From Paraburkholderia fungorum (GTDB taxonomy: Bacteria; Pseudomonadota; Gammaproteobacteria; Burkholderiales; Burkholderiaceae): DNA of 64,000 bases. The stretch's first letter is position 1, and every line of letters begins with the position of its first letter. The position numbers and the translations under genes were made by a program. Shown here one piece after another: positions 33,812 through 43,065 of this stretch. The stretch is taken from assembly GCF_003610895.1 (NCBI RefSeq), contig NZ_MCAS01000034.1:186001-250000 (forward strand), read 5' to 3'. The notes under the pieces are model-generated. The model searched no databases and had not been told where the DNA came from. It saw only the letters and a program-made list of their open reading frames with translations.

Positions 33812-34338
33812 GCGACGCATCGCTCGTTCCACCTGATTCGTCAGGACAACTCAAGCCGTTGCAGGAACTGCCGCTGCCGGAAACGGTGTCGTACGCGCCG
33901 CACACCATCGGCTGGGTGTTCGTTGCCGTCCTGCTGGTGGCGGCACTGGGCGTCGCGCTCTGGTTATTCTTGCGCCGTCGCGAGAAGCAGCGCTACCGGC
34001 GCGTCGCACTCAGCGAACTGGCGAGCATCGAAGCCAGTCTCGCGTCGGCCCACGCGGATCGCGAACAGCGCGCGCACGCGCTTGCGGCGATACCGCGCCT
34101 GATCAAGCGGACCGCGCTCGCGGTCGCGCCGCGCGAGCAGGTTGCCGCGCTGACCGGTGGCGAATGGCTCGCGTTTTTGCAACGCACGCATGGCCGCTTC
34201 GACGCCGGCAGCGGGGTGCTCCTCGAACTGGCGAGCTATGCGCCGCCCGAGGTGGTTGCCGCAATCTCCGAAGGCGATGCGGCAGCGCTTATCGGCCATG
34301 CACGCGACTGGATCGAACATCATCATGTGGAAGTTTGA
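33808..34338 (+). CDS. DUF4381 domain membrane protein
   Basis: 176 residues with one transmembrane helix (IGWVFVAVLLVAALGVALWLFL) preceded by the family-like PLQELPLPETVSYAPHTIGW and followed by a cytoplasmic helical domain (LSELASIEASLASAHADREQRAHALAAIPRLIKRTAL...LTGGEWLAFL). DUF4381 proteins are regular members of MoxR/VWA operons. The start overlaps the DUF58 stop by 4 bp, and its end overlaps the next VWA gene by 14 bp, so translation is coupled on both sides. Confidence 0.88.
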   Translation: MSDASLVPPDSSGQLKPLQELPLPETVSYAPHTIGWVFVAVLLVAALGVALWLFLRRREKQRYRRVALSELASIEASLASAHADREQRAHALAAIPRLIKRTALAVAPREQVAALTGGEWLAFLQRTHGRFDAGSGVLLELASYAPPEVVAAISEGDAAALIGHARDWIEHHHVEV

Positions 34339-35362
34339 TTTTCCATGGCTGTTCGCGCTGCTGCCGCTGCCGCTTCTCGTGTGGTGGCTCGTGCCGGCGT
34401 ACCGCACCCGTGCCTCCGCGGTGCGCGTGCCGTTCTTTCATGAAATGGCGCAGGCTGCCGGCGAGAAACCGGCGCCCGGCGGCGTGCGGCTGCGCCGTAA
34501 CTGGCTGCAACGTTTGCTCATGCCGTTGCTGTGGGCGTTGCTGGTGGTCGCCGCAGCCAAACCCGTCTATGTCGAAGCACCGATCGTGCGCGAAGAACCC
34601 GCGCGCGATCTGATGCTCGCCATCGACCTGTCGGGTTCGATGGCGACGCGCGATTTTGTCGATGCCACCGGCGCCCGGATGGACCGGTTCACCGCGGTCA
34701 AACGTGTGGTGGCCGATTTCATCGCGAAACGCAAGGGCGATCGTCTCGGCCTTGTCGTGTTCGGCGACGCCGCCTATCCACAGGCGCCGCTCACGCTCGA
34801 TCACGACGCCGTGCAGATTCTGCTCGACCAGATGCAGATCGGCATGGCGGGGCCGCGCACCGCCATCGGCGATGCGATCGGTCTGACAGTCAAGCTGATG
34901 GAGAACTCGCCGGCTCAGGAGAAGGTCTTGATTCTGCTGACCGACGGCAACGACACCAGCAGCGCCATTCCGCCGGAACGCGCCGCTGAGATAGCCAAAG
35001 ATCACAAATTAGTGATCCATACGATTGGAATTGGCGATCCGGATACGACTGGCGAGGACAAGGTCGATCTCGATGCGCTCGCCCGCATTTCGAACATCAC
35101 CGGAGGCCGTGCGTTTCGCGCGCTTGGCCGGCAGCAGGACCTGGCCGACGTCTATGCCACGCTCGATAGACTCACGCCCGAGAAGGTGAAGCGCGAAATT
35201 TACCGGCCGCAGCGCGATTTCTACTGGATGCCGGTCGGATTGGCCGTGGCGTTTTTCGCGCTGTATCACGTGCTGGCGCTGCTGATTGCGATGCTGCGCG
35301 CGCCGCGTCGCGAGCCACCACCGGAACGCGTGAGCCTCGCGGAGGTTCGTCGTGGAAATTGA
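34325..35362 (+). CDS. Membrane VWA-domain protein (BatA-like)
   Basis: 345 residues: N-terminal helices (FPWLFALLPLPLLVWWLVPAY and LLMPLLWALLVVAAAKPVYV), a von Willebrand A domain facing the periplasm and a C-terminal helix (WMPVGLAVAFFALYHVLALLIAML). The MIDAS metal site is complete: DLSGSM, the Thr in the PRTAIGDAIGL loop, and TDGND. It forms, with the next gene, the usual BatA/BatB pair of MoxR operons. The ATG at 34325 lies within the end of the DUF4381 gene. Confidence 0.9.
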   Translation: MWKFDFPWLFALLPLPLLVWWLVPAYRTRASAVRVPFFHEMAQAAGEKPAPGGVRLRRNWLQRLLMPLLWALLVVAAAKPVYVEAPIVREEPARDLMLAIDLSGSMATRDFVDATGARMDRFTAVKRVVADFIAKRKGDRLGLVVFGDAAYPQAPLTLDHDAVQILLDQMQIGMAGPRTAIGDAIGLTVKLMENSPAQEKVLILLTDGNDTSSAIPPERAAEIAKDHKLVIHTIGIGDPDTTGEDKVDLDALARISNITGGRAFRALGRQQDLADVYATLDRLTPEKVKREIYRPQRDFYWMPVGLAVAFFALYHVLALLIAMLRAPRREPPPERVSLAEVRRGN

Positions 35363-36944
35363 TCTGACGGCTTTCCATTTTCTGCGGCCGGGATGGTTGC
35401 TGCTGCTGATTCCCGCCGTGCTGCTGCCGCTCGCCTGGTTTCGCCGTAACAGCGTGCGTGCGCGGTGGCGCAACGTGATCGATCCAGTTCTGCTGGAACA
35501 TCTGATCGTCGGCGATACGAAGCGCCGCGTGATTCAGCCGGTTCACACGCTCGGTCTGCTGCTCGGCATCGGCGCGCTTGCCGCGGCGGGGCCGACCTGG
35601 CAGCAGGAGCGCCCGCCGTTCAATCAGGACAAGGCGCCGCTCGTCGTCGTACTTGAACTCGCGCAGTCGATGGACGCAACCGATGTCGCGCCTACGCGGC
35701 TCGAGCGTGCCAAACAGAAAGTGCTCGATCTGGCGAAGGCGCGTAAAGGGGCGCGCACCGGTCTGGTGGTGTTCGCCGCGACGGGCCACCTCGTTGTGCC
35801 GCCCACCGAGGACCCGGCCATGCTCGACCTCTATGTGCCGGCGCTGTCGCCTTCGCTGATGCCACGCGACGGCAAGAACGCGACGGCCGGACTCGATGCA
35901 GCCGAGCGGCTTCTCGCGAAGGATCCCACTGCGGGCACGATCGTCTTCATGAGCGACGGCTTCGATACGAACCAGACCGACGCGTTCGTGCAGAAGGCCA
36001 AAACACTGCGTCATCAACTGCTATGGCTGGCTGTCGGAACGGCAAACGGCGGCCCGATACGCGGCCCCGACGGCATGATCGCGATGGACCCCGAAGGGCA
36101 CCCGCTAATGGGCACCTTCGACGCCGACGCGATCCGCAAGGTCGCGGATGAAGCCGGTATTCCGCTCGCCAGCATGCGCGTGGACGACGATGACGTGGTG
36201 TGGGTCCAGCACCGCGCGCAGGCCTACCTTGCGCAAGTGGAGGAGTCGAAGATCGTGCCGCACTGGAAAGAAACGGGCTATTGGCTCGTCGTTCCATTGC
36301 TGCTGCTCGCGCTGTGGAGTTGCCGGCGCGGCTGGAGCGTCAAGTGGCTTCCGGTGGTGCTGATCTCGCTCGCCTTCAGCGCCATTCCCCGTCATGCTCA
36401 GGCCGCCGAATGGCACTGGATCGATCTGTTCGCGACGCACGATCAGCAGGGTCGCTGGAAGTTCGATCATGGCGACTACAAGGCGGCCGCGCAGCACTTC
36501 GACGATCCGATGTGGAAGGGGCGCGCGCAATATCTCGCGGGCGACTATGCCGGCGCCCTTGCGAGTTTTTCGCGTCTGAAGACACCGCAAGCGTATTTCT
36601 ACATGGGCAATACGCTCGCGCATCTCGACGACTACCCCGCCGCCATCAAGGCGTACGACAACGCCCTCCAGCTTCAGCCCACGCTGCGCGAAGCCGCGAC
36701 CAATCGCGCATTCCTGCAGCGCCTGCTCGCAAAAGACGAGCAGGATGAAATGGACCCGGAAGAGGACCCGCCCGATCAGGTGCAGACCGACAAGAAGAAA
36801 GGACGGGGCACGTCGACCGTGATCGAAGGGGCGCCACGTCCGAGTGAAGACCTCTGGATGCGCAATCTGAATACCTCGCCAGCGGTTTTTTTGCAGCAGC
36901 GCTTTGAGGCCGAGTCCGATGCAAAAGGAGCGGGCACGCCATGA
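35352..36944 (+). CDS. VWA plus TPR-domain membrane protein (BatB/BatC-like fusion)
   Basis: 530 residues. N-terminal helices, a VWA domain (about 95-290) and a C-terminal part with a second membrane helix (LPVVLISLAFSAIPRHAQA) and tetratricopeptide-like repeats (GDYKAAAQHFDDPMWKGRAQYLAGDYAGALASFSRL; YFYMGNTLAHLDDYPAAIKAYDNALQLQP), thus a fusion of what are BatB and BatC in other bacteria. The MIDAS is degenerate: the usual DxSxS reads ELAQS, while SDGFDTN is kept, so metal binding is doubtful. It starts with GTG after GGAGG and overlaps the preceding stop by 11 bp. Confidence 0.88.
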   Translation: MEIDLTAFHFLRPGWLLLLIPAVLLPLAWFRRNSVRARWRNVIDPVLLEHLIVGDTKRRVIQPVHTLGLLLGIGALAAAGPTWQQERPPFNQDKAPLVVVLELAQSMDATDVAPTRLERAKQKVLDLAKARKGARTGLVVFAATGHLVVPPTEDPAMLDLYVPALSPSLMPRDGKNATAGLDAAERLLAKDPTAGTIVFMSDGFDTNQTDAFVQKAKTLRHQLLWLAVGTANGGPIRGPDGMIAMDPEGHPLMGTFDADAIRKVADEAGIPLASMRVDDDDVVWVQHRAQAYLAQVEESKIVPHWKETGYWLVVPLLLLALWSCRRGWSVKWLPVVLISLAFSAIPRHAQAAEWHWIDLFATHDQQGRWKFDHGDYKAAAQHFDDPMWKGRAQYLAGDYAGALASFSRLKTPQAYFYMGNTLAHLDDYPAAIKAYDNALQLQPTLREAATNRAFLQRLLAKDEQDEMDPEEDPPDQVQTDKKKGRGTSTVIEGAPRPSEDLWMRNLNTSPAVFLQQRFEAESDAKGAGTP

Positions 36945-38287
36945 CAGTGGCTTTGCGGCAGCTTCTGCTCGTCATCGTCTGGCTCGGCGCGGCTTGCGCT
37001 TCAACTGCAGCTTTTGCAGATCCCGCGCCGCGGACCATGATTCGCGCGCATCTCGAACCTGCCGGTCCGGTTGTCGCGGGCAGCGAGGTCAAACTGGTTG
37101 TCGATCTGCTCACGACCGCCTGGTTTACCGAGGCGCCGAACTGGCCGCTCTTCACCGTCGCTGACGCGATCGTAAGCTTGCCGGACGAGCAGGCCGACAA
37201 CCTTTCCGAAGACATCGACGGCGTGCGCTGGTTCGGCGTGAGCCGGGCGTATCGCATCGCCCCTCAGGCGGGCAAGACTTATGACATCCCACCGTTCGCG
37301 ATCACCGTCTATCCAGGCGGCATGACGACGCCGGTGCAACTCATGACGCCCGCGCTGAAACTCGTGGCGACCTTGCCGCCGGGTGCGCAGAGCATGGCGG
37401 TGTTCTTTCCGACAACGAAACTGACGGCCACGCAGAAAATCGAGCCGTCGACCGAGCAGTTGCGGATAGGCGATTCGATTACGCGCAGCATCACGCAAAG
37501 CGCGGCGGGCACTGAGTCGATGCTGATTCCGCCGGTGAGTCTGGGCGAGGTCGACGGCTTGAAGCGTTACCCCAGATCGCCCACCACCCGCAACGTCGTG
37601 CAGGACCGGGTGGGGCTGGTCGCGGGAGAGCGAACCGACAGCGTGACCTATATCGCCGATCACAGCGGCCGGTTCAAGCTGCCGCCCGTGACAATCGAAT
37701 GGTGGAACACAAAGACGCAAAAGAAAGAGACGATCGAGTTGCCGGGGGTGACCTTTTCCGCATCCAGCTCGCGCGAGAAACCCCTCTTCGAGATCCCCGC
37801 CGATGTGATGAGCCAGGGTCTGTCGCATCGGATCATTGTGATTCACAGCGGGCAATTGATCGCCGCCTGTGCGATCGCGCTGGGGTTTTTCCTGGCGCTG
37901 TGGGCACGTGGGGGCATCGCCCTGTTTCTGCGGCGCGCAAAGCATCGGTTAAGCGACGCGCGAGAGCGATGGCGCGAAAGCGATGCGCTAGCGTGGCGCA
38001 GGTTATGCGCGGTGGCGCGCAAGGGCGAATGGCGGCTGACCATTCCGGCCTTGTATCGCTGGATGGATCGGAGCGGAGATTTTGGCCATCCGGCGCGTCT
38101 GGAAAACCTCGCTCGCGCGGACGACCCGAAAGTAGCGGAATTGACCGAGGCTGTGACCGTGCACTATGCCGACGGCATCGCGCGAGGATTCCGCTGGAAG
38201 GACACGGAATGGGCACTGCGGCGCGTCTGGAAAAAGAAAAAAATGCAGCAGGAAAGCCCGCCGCTTCCGCCACTCAATGAGTACTAG
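36941..38287 (+). CDS. BatD-like periplasmic/membrane protein
   Basis: 448 residues. A signal peptide (LLLVIVWLGAACASTAAFA) is followed by immunoglobulin-like beta-rich segments (EPAGPVVAGSEVKLVVDLLTTAW..., ...SDSVTYIADHSGRFKLPPVTIEWWNTKTQKKETIELPGVTFSA), a transmembrane helix (LIAACAIALGFFLALWA) and a cytoplasmic basic tail of about 125 residues. This is the BatD (aerotolerance) layout. ATGA overlap with the previous gene. Last of the six-gene operon. The 38288-38524 gap contains no gene. Confidence 0.85.
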   Translation: MTVALRQLLLVIVWLGAACASTAAFADPAPRTMIRAHLEPAGPVVAGSEVKLVVDLLTTAWFTEAPNWPLFTVADAIVSLPDEQADNLSEDIDGVRWFGVSRAYRIAPQAGKTYDIPPFAITVYPGGMTTPVQLMTPALKLVATLPPGAQSMAVFFPTTKLTATQKIEPSTEQLRIGDSITRSITQSAAGTESMLIPPVSLGEVDGLKRYPRSPTTRNVVQDRVGLVAGERTDSVTYIADHSGRFKLPPVTIEWWNTKTQKKETIELPGVTFSASSSREKPLFEIPADVMSQGLSHRIIVIHSGQLIAACAIALGFFLALWARGGIALFLRRAKHRLSDARERWRESDALAWRRLCAVARKGEWRLTIPALYRWMDRSGDFGHPARLENLARADDPKVAELTEAVTVHYADGIARGFRWKDTEWALRRVWKKKKMQQESPPLPPLNEY

Positions 38288-38524
38288 CCACCAGAAACGG
38301 AAAATAGAAATCCGTCTCGATCGATTGTGCTCACGAAAGCGCACGGGGCGCGTTTAGAATACGCCAGATGCCGGGGGATTCGGCGGCACAAAGAAATCCA
38401 GAACGCATTCATCACCGCACTGGCCAGTGCGATTTATAGAGAGCAGTTCTTCGTCGGCCTGGCGGCCGTGGGAGGCTGTCGATAAACGGTAATCGAGCTT
38501 TCATCAAGGAGCCGCCGACCCATC

Positions 38525-39316
38525 ATGCAGAGCCACTACAACCTGGGGCTAGTCGCCGTTTCACTTATCGTCGCGACGCTTGCTTCCTTCACCGCCATCG
38601 ATCTTGCCGACCGGCTTTCCCTTCTGACCTACGCGCGTGCCCGGCACATCTGGCTGGCGGCCGGCGCGTTGGTCATGGGCATCGGCATCTGGTCAATGCA
38701 CTTCATCGGGATGCTCTCGTTCTCTCTAAGCATTCCGATTGGCTACGATTTCGCCATCACCTGTTATTCGCTCGTTATCGCGGTAGTCGTCTCCGGGTTT
38801 GCGTTGCATGTCGTCACGCAGGAACGTCTGAAGCTGTCCCATTTGCTCGTCGGTGGGGTCCTGATGGGTTTCGGGATCGCCGGCATGCACTACATGGGGA
38901 TGGCGGCGATGCTGATGAGCCCCACGATCAGCTACGAACCCAGTATTTTCGCTGCGTCGATTGTCATTGCAATCGCTGCCTCCACGGTGGCGCTGTGGGT
39001 CGCGCACACGCTGCGCGGCGTGGATCAGCACCATGTGATGCGCAAGCGCGTTGCTGCGGCCTGTGTGATGGGTATTGCCATCACCGGCATGCATTACACC
39101 GGCATGGCCGCGGCGAATTTCCCCGTTGGATCGGTGTGCGGCGCGGCGAACGGCGTCAAGCCTCAATGGCTCGCTGCCGCCGTCATTCCGTTTGCGTTCG
39201 CGATTCTCCTCGTGACGCTGCTGCTTTCCCGCCTCGATGCGAGAGCCGATTTTCTCGCCAGTTCGGTCGCCCGGCTCAACGAGCAGATCGATCGTATGCG
39301 GGGGCCGATTCCTTGA
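38525..39316 (+). CDS. Stand-alone MHYT-domain integral membrane protein
   Basis: 263 residues with about seven membrane helices. The three MHYT motifs are exact or near: SMHFIGM, GMHYMGM and GMHYTGM, each at the outer edge of a helix, where the His and Met are proposed copper ligands sensing O2, CO or NO. Unlike the Pseudomonas and Bacillus examples, no GGDEF, EAL or kinase domain follows: the tail is only about 35 residues. AAGGAG lies upstream of the ATG with a rather long gap. It may partner with a separate output protein. Confidence 0.88.
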   Translation: MQSHYNLGLVAVSLIVATLASFTAIDLADRLSLLTYARARHIWLAAGALVMGIGIWSMHFIGMLSFSLSIPIGYDFAITCYSLVIAVVVSGFALHVVTQERLKLSHLLVGGVLMGFGIAGMHYMGMAAMLMSPTISYEPSIFAASIVIAIAASTVALWVAHTLRGVDQHHVMRKRVAAACVMGIAITGMHYTGMAAANFPVGSVCGAANGVKPQWLAAAVIPFAFAILLVTLLLSRLDARADFLASSVARLNEQIDRMRGPIP

Positions 39317-39432
39317 GTGGTCCGCGCAATCGCGCAGCGTCGGTGCAACGAACTGACGCCGCGGTTCAGTTTCAACGCTCTGTCAGGCTGCACGCGACTA
39401 CGTCTGAAAACAACCGGCCCTAAGCGCACCGC

Positions 39433-39624
39433 CTAGCGGCGTCCGCTGCGGCCCCACACGTAGCGCACCCAGCGCTGCCACCGGCTGCGCTGCGGCGCGA
39501 CAGCGTGGTGCGATGCCTGCTCTTCGCGGTCGCGCTCGACGCTCTTGTGCACCTGTTCGTGGATCTGACGCAGCGTCATGCCGCCGGGGCCTTTCAGTTT
39601 GTCGGGATCGGTGTCGTCTGTCAT
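39433..39624 (-). CDS. Small conserved-looking hypothetical protein (63 aa)
   Basis: 63-residue soluble, highly charged protein (MTDDTDPDKLKGPGGMTLRQIHEQVHKSVERDREEQ...) ending in a Trp/Arg-rich basic tail (RWQRWVRYVWGRSGRR) that could contact membrane or nucleic acid. No domain is known to me. The start was placed at 39624; the longer frame overlaps the divergent ABC gene. It is divergent from the ABC exporter, with 133 bp between them. Confidence 0.5.
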   Translation of the reverse strand: MTDDTDPDKLKGPGGMTLRQIHEQVHKSVERDREEQASHHAVAPQRSRWQRWVRYVWGRSGRR

Positions 39625-39757
39625 GGGAATGGCCTCGTGCGGGTGAGTCGATTCGATCTTGATACAGATGGATAGCCACGGCAAGCACATCAGAGCCGCC
39701 TTGGAATCCACAGGACTGGCACAATCTGGGTGACCTCCGATTCGCTTGGGAATCTTC

Positions 39758-41605
39758 ATGTCAGACGCTGTCCCGCCTTCCTCATTGTCACCGCCTTCGC
39801 CGTCTTCGTCAGCCTCACGGCGTATTGGCCCTCTGTTCGCCCTGTTTCCCTTCCTGCGGCCCTATGCCGGCCGCTGGGCGCTCGCGTTCCTCGCGCTGGT
39901 GACCTCGGCGGGCGCCACCCTGGTGTTGCCGGTGGCTTTCAAATACCTGATCGATCGTGGCTTCGCGAGCGGCGACCGGGCGCACATCGACCGCTATTTC
40001 CTCGCGCTCTTTGTCGTTTCACTGGTACTTGCCGGCGCCACCGCCGCACGTTTTTATCTCGTGTCATGGTTGGGCGAGCGGGTTACAGCGGACTTGCGGC
40101 GCGCGGTCTATAACCACGTACTGGGAATGAGTCCGCAGTTCTTCGAGACCACGCAGACCGGCGAGGTGCTGTCACGCCTCACCGCCGACACCACCTTGAT
40201 CCAGGCGGTGGTGGGCACCAGCCTGTCGCTGGGACTGCGCAACTTCTTCCTGTTGACCGGCGGCCTGACGATGCTGGCGGTGACGAGCCCGGTCTTGTCC
40301 GGTTACATCATCGCGACGCTGATCGTGGTGGTGGCGCCTATCGTGATCTTTGGCCGGCGCGTGCGACGGCTCTCGCGCGCGAGCCAGGACAAGATCGCGA
40401 ACACGAGCGCGCTGGCGGGCGAGGTGCTCAATGCCATGCCGACCGTGCAGTCATATACGCAAGAGCCCTTTGAGACGCGGCGTTTTGCCGGCGCAGTGGA
40501 GGCGGCCTTCGAGACCGCGCTCACGCGCATTCGCGCACGCGCGTGGTTGACCGCTGTGGTGATCGTGCTGGTGTTCACCGCCATCGTGTTCGTGCTGTGG
40601 CTCGGAGCGCAAGCCGTGCTGGCCGGGCGGATGACGGCGGGCCAATTGTCTCAGTTCATCCTTTACGCGGTATTTACGGCAGGCGCCGTGGGAGCGGTCG
40701 CCGAGGTATGGGGCGATCTGCAGCGCGCGGCCGGTGCGACCGAGCGCTTGCTGCAATTGCTGGCGGCGCGCTCGCCGGTGCAGGAGGCCGACACTACGGT
40801 TGCACTGCCGGCGCGAGGCGAGGGTATCCGCTTCGACAACGTCAGTTTTTCGTATCCGTCGCGCCCTGGCATCGCCGCGCTTTCCGCACTGTCTCTCGAT
40901 GTTCGTCCGGGCGAGCATGTCGCTCTGGTGGGGCCGTCCGGCGCGGGCAAGACCACGCTGTTTCAACTGCTGCTGCGCTTTTACGATCCGCAGTCCGGCA
41001 GCATTCTGATCAACGGCGTTTCGACGCGCGATGTGCCGCTCGTCGAATTGCGCAAGGAAATCGGCGTGGTGCTGCAGGAATCGGTGATCTTTTCAGGGAG
41101 CGTGCTCGACAACATCCGCTACGGCGCGCCGGACGCGACGTTGGCGCAAGTACAACAAGCCGCCGACATGGCCGCCGCAGCCGGTTTTATCGAAGAATTG
41201 CCGCAGGGCTACGATACTTTTCTCGGCGAGCGTGGCGTGCGTCTGTCCGGTGGGCAGCGCCAACGTATTGCGATCGCGCGCGCGATCCTGAAGAATCCGC
41301 CCATCCTGCTGCTCGACGAAGCAACCAGCGCGCTCGATGCCGCCAGCGAACGGCTGGTGCAAAAGGCACTGGACAATGCCGCGCAGAATCGCACCACCCT
41401 GGTCATTGCGCACCGTCTCGCGACCGTGCAGCAGGCTGACCGCATTGTCGTGCTGGAACACGGCCGCATTGTGGCGCAGGGCCGGCATGCCGAGCTTTTA
41501 CAGAGCTCGCCGCTTTATGCGCAGCTTGCTGCGTTGCAGTTCGGCGAGCAGTCGGGGCTGGCTGCACAGCGAGGTGCTCTGAGTGATCCGGTTGGCTCCG
41601 TGTGA
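39758..41605 (+). CDS. MsbA-like ABC exporter (permease-ATPase fusion)
   Basis: 615-residue half-transporter that would work as a homodimer, exporting lipid or hydrophobic compounds. Six helices (about 30-320) are followed by the ATPase: Walker A GPSGAGKTT, Q-loop VVLQES, signature LSGGQRQR, Walker B ILLLDEATSALD, and the switch His in VIAHRL. The sequence resembles the proteobacterial 'MsbA-related' ABC subgroup found outside the essential msbA-lpxK locus. The start is ATG 39758; a TTG 12 bp upstream is in frame. Stands alone. Confidence 0.9.
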   Translation: MSDAVPPSSLSPPSPSSSASRRIGPLFALFPFLRPYAGRWALAFLALVTSAGATLVLPVAFKYLIDRGFASGDRAHIDRYFLALFVVSLVLAGATAARFYLVSWLGERVTADLRRAVYNHVLGMSPQFFETTQTGEVLSRLTADTTLIQAVVGTSLSLGLRNFFLLTGGLTMLAVTSPVLSGYIIATLIVVVAPIVIFGRRVRRLSRASQDKIANTSALAGEVLNAMPTVQSYTQEPFETRRFAGAVEAAFETALTRIRARAWLTAVVIVLVFTAIVFVLWLGAQAVLAGRMTAGQLSQFILYAVFTAGAVGAVAEVWGDLQRAAGATERLLQLLAARSPVQEADTTVALPARGEGIRFDNVSFSYPSRPGIAALSALSLDVRPGEHVALVGPSGAGKTTLFQLLLRFYDPQSGSILINGVSTRDVPLVELRKEIGVVLQESVIFSGSVLDNIRYGAPDATLAQVQQAADMAAAAGFIEELPQGYDTFLGERGVRLSGGQRQRIAIARAILKNPPILLLDEATSALDAASERLVQKALDNAAQNRTTLVIAHRLATVQQADRIVVLEHGRIVAQGRHAELLQSSPLYAQLAALQFGEQSGLAAQRGALSDPVGSV

Positions 41606-41622
41606 ACGATGTGAAGATACAG

Positions 41623-41646
41623 TCCGGGCCGCAAGGGGCGCCCGGA
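41623..41646 (+). terminator. Stem-loop between convergent ABC and MFS genes
   Basis: TCCGGGC (41623-41629) pairs with GCCCGGA (41640-41646) across a 10-bp loop, 17 bp after the ABC stop and in the gap between convergent genes. No T-run; a weak terminator candidate. Confidence 0.35.
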
Positions 41647-41691
41647 GGAAGCCATGCCGGCCCGGCGGTTACCGGGTCAGTTACAGCGGCG

Positions 41692-43002
41692 CTACTGACC
41701 CGCTTCGCGTTGCGGTGAAAGCGAGGTTACCGTCATATTCACGGGCTCCGCGGCGTCAGCCGCGACATCGTCAAGCCGGATGCCGTTCGTTTCAGGCAAT
41801 CGCCACGCGGCGATGATCACGCAGAAATAACCCACACCTGCTACCAGGGGGATGGACCATCCCAGCGACAGGTACCCCGTGCTTAACCACCCTACACCGA
41901 ACGGGAAAACCGAACCGATCACGCGCCCTACGTTGTAGGCCACCCCATAGCCGGTGGCGCGGATTTCATTCGGATAGGTTTCCGAAATGGTTGCGGCGAT
42001 TCCGGAGAAGGTCCCCTGCATGAGCACGCCAAGCAGGAATCCCAGTAGCAACATCACCGTATTGGACGCGGGTATGGCCATGTAGGCGAGGCCCATCGTA
42101 AACGCGCCCGCCGCGAAGATCATGTACGTCAGCCGCCGGCCGATACGGTCCGACGAGTATGCCCCCAGCACGTAGCCGACAAAGGAGCCGAGAATCATCA
42201 CGGTCAAATAGGTGCCGGTGCCGAAGATCGACAGGCCGCGCTCGGATTTCAGATAGGTCGGCATCCACGTTGCGATCGCATAATAGCCGCCTAGCATGCC
42301 GCCTGAGAGCAGACTGCAGAGAACAGTCTTGCCGAGCAGCGGACCGGAAAAAACGCGGCGCAGCCCGGCGGACATCGCCGGTGTGCCGCGCTGTTCGAGG
42401 GTGCGCGCGAACGAATCCGATTCTTGCAGATTGCGCCGCAAATAGATCACCAGCAAAGCCGGCAGTACGCCGATAAAGAAGCAACTGCGCCACGCCCATT
42501 GTGCCGGCAACCACGAAAACGTCGCGCTGTAGACGAGCGCGGCAGCGGCCCATCCAAACGAATAGCTGCTCGCCGTAAAACCGGAGTATTTCCCCCGATG
42601 TGCCGGATTCCTGATCATCTCCGTGACCAGCACCATGCAAAGTGACGATTCACCGCCGAATCCCAAGCCTTGCACCATGCGCAATACGGCGAGTTGGGCC
42701 GGCGAGTTGGCGAAGCCGCAGGCAAAACACGCAACCGCGAAGAGCGCGATGGTCCAGCGCAGGATCCGAACGCGTCCATAGCGATCGGCGAGCAATCCGG
42801 CACCGATGGCGCCGACCAGCGATGCGATCAGCGTGTACGTGACGATGCCGCCGGCCACCGCCTTGTTCATATGCCATGTCGTGACAAGGACCGGGATGAG
42901 AAACGAGTAGATCATGAAGTCATACACATCGACGGCGTGGCCCATGAACGCGCCGGCAAAAGCTTTCTTTTCGTTGCCCGATAGTGATTCGAACCAGACC
43001 AT
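41692..43002 (-). CDS. MFS transporter, metabolite:H+ symporter type
   Basis: 436 residues with 12 predicted helices. MFS signatures are present: GLLADRYGRVRILRW (loop 2-3 motif G-x-x-x-D-R-x-G-R) and its repeat SSDRIGRRL. Overall it resembles MHS/aromatic-acid or sialate-type importers. It starts 63 bp downstream of the amidase gene on the same strand, so the pair forms an operon that takes up a substrate and hydrolyses it. A GntR-type site lies upstream of the amidase. Confidence 0.88.
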   Translation of the reverse strand: MVWFESLSGNEKKAFAGAFMGHAVDVYDFMIYSFLIPVLVTTWHMNKAVAGGIVTYTLIASLVGAIGAGLLADRYGRVRILRWTIALFAVACFACGFANSPAQLAVLRMVQGLGFGGESSLCMVLVTEMIRNPAHRGKYSGFTASSYSFGWAAAALVYSATFSWLPAQWAWRSCFFIGVLPALLVIYLRRNLQESDSFARTLEQRGTPAMSAGLRRVFSGPLLGKTVLCSLLSGGMLGGYYAIATWMPTYLKSERGLSIFGTGTYLTVMILGSFVGYVLGAYSSDRIGRRLTYMIFAAGAFTMGLAYMAIPASNTVMLLLGFLLGVLMQGTFSGIAATISETYPNEIRATGYGVAYNVGRVIGSVFPFGVGWLSTGYLSLGWSIPLVAGVGYFCVIIAAWRLPETNGIRLDDVAADAAEPVNMTVTSLSPQREAGQ

Positions 43003-43065
43003 GATGGATGAACTCCGTAGCGAACTAATTCAGTGATTGCACAATGATTGCAGCCGGGATTAGGC

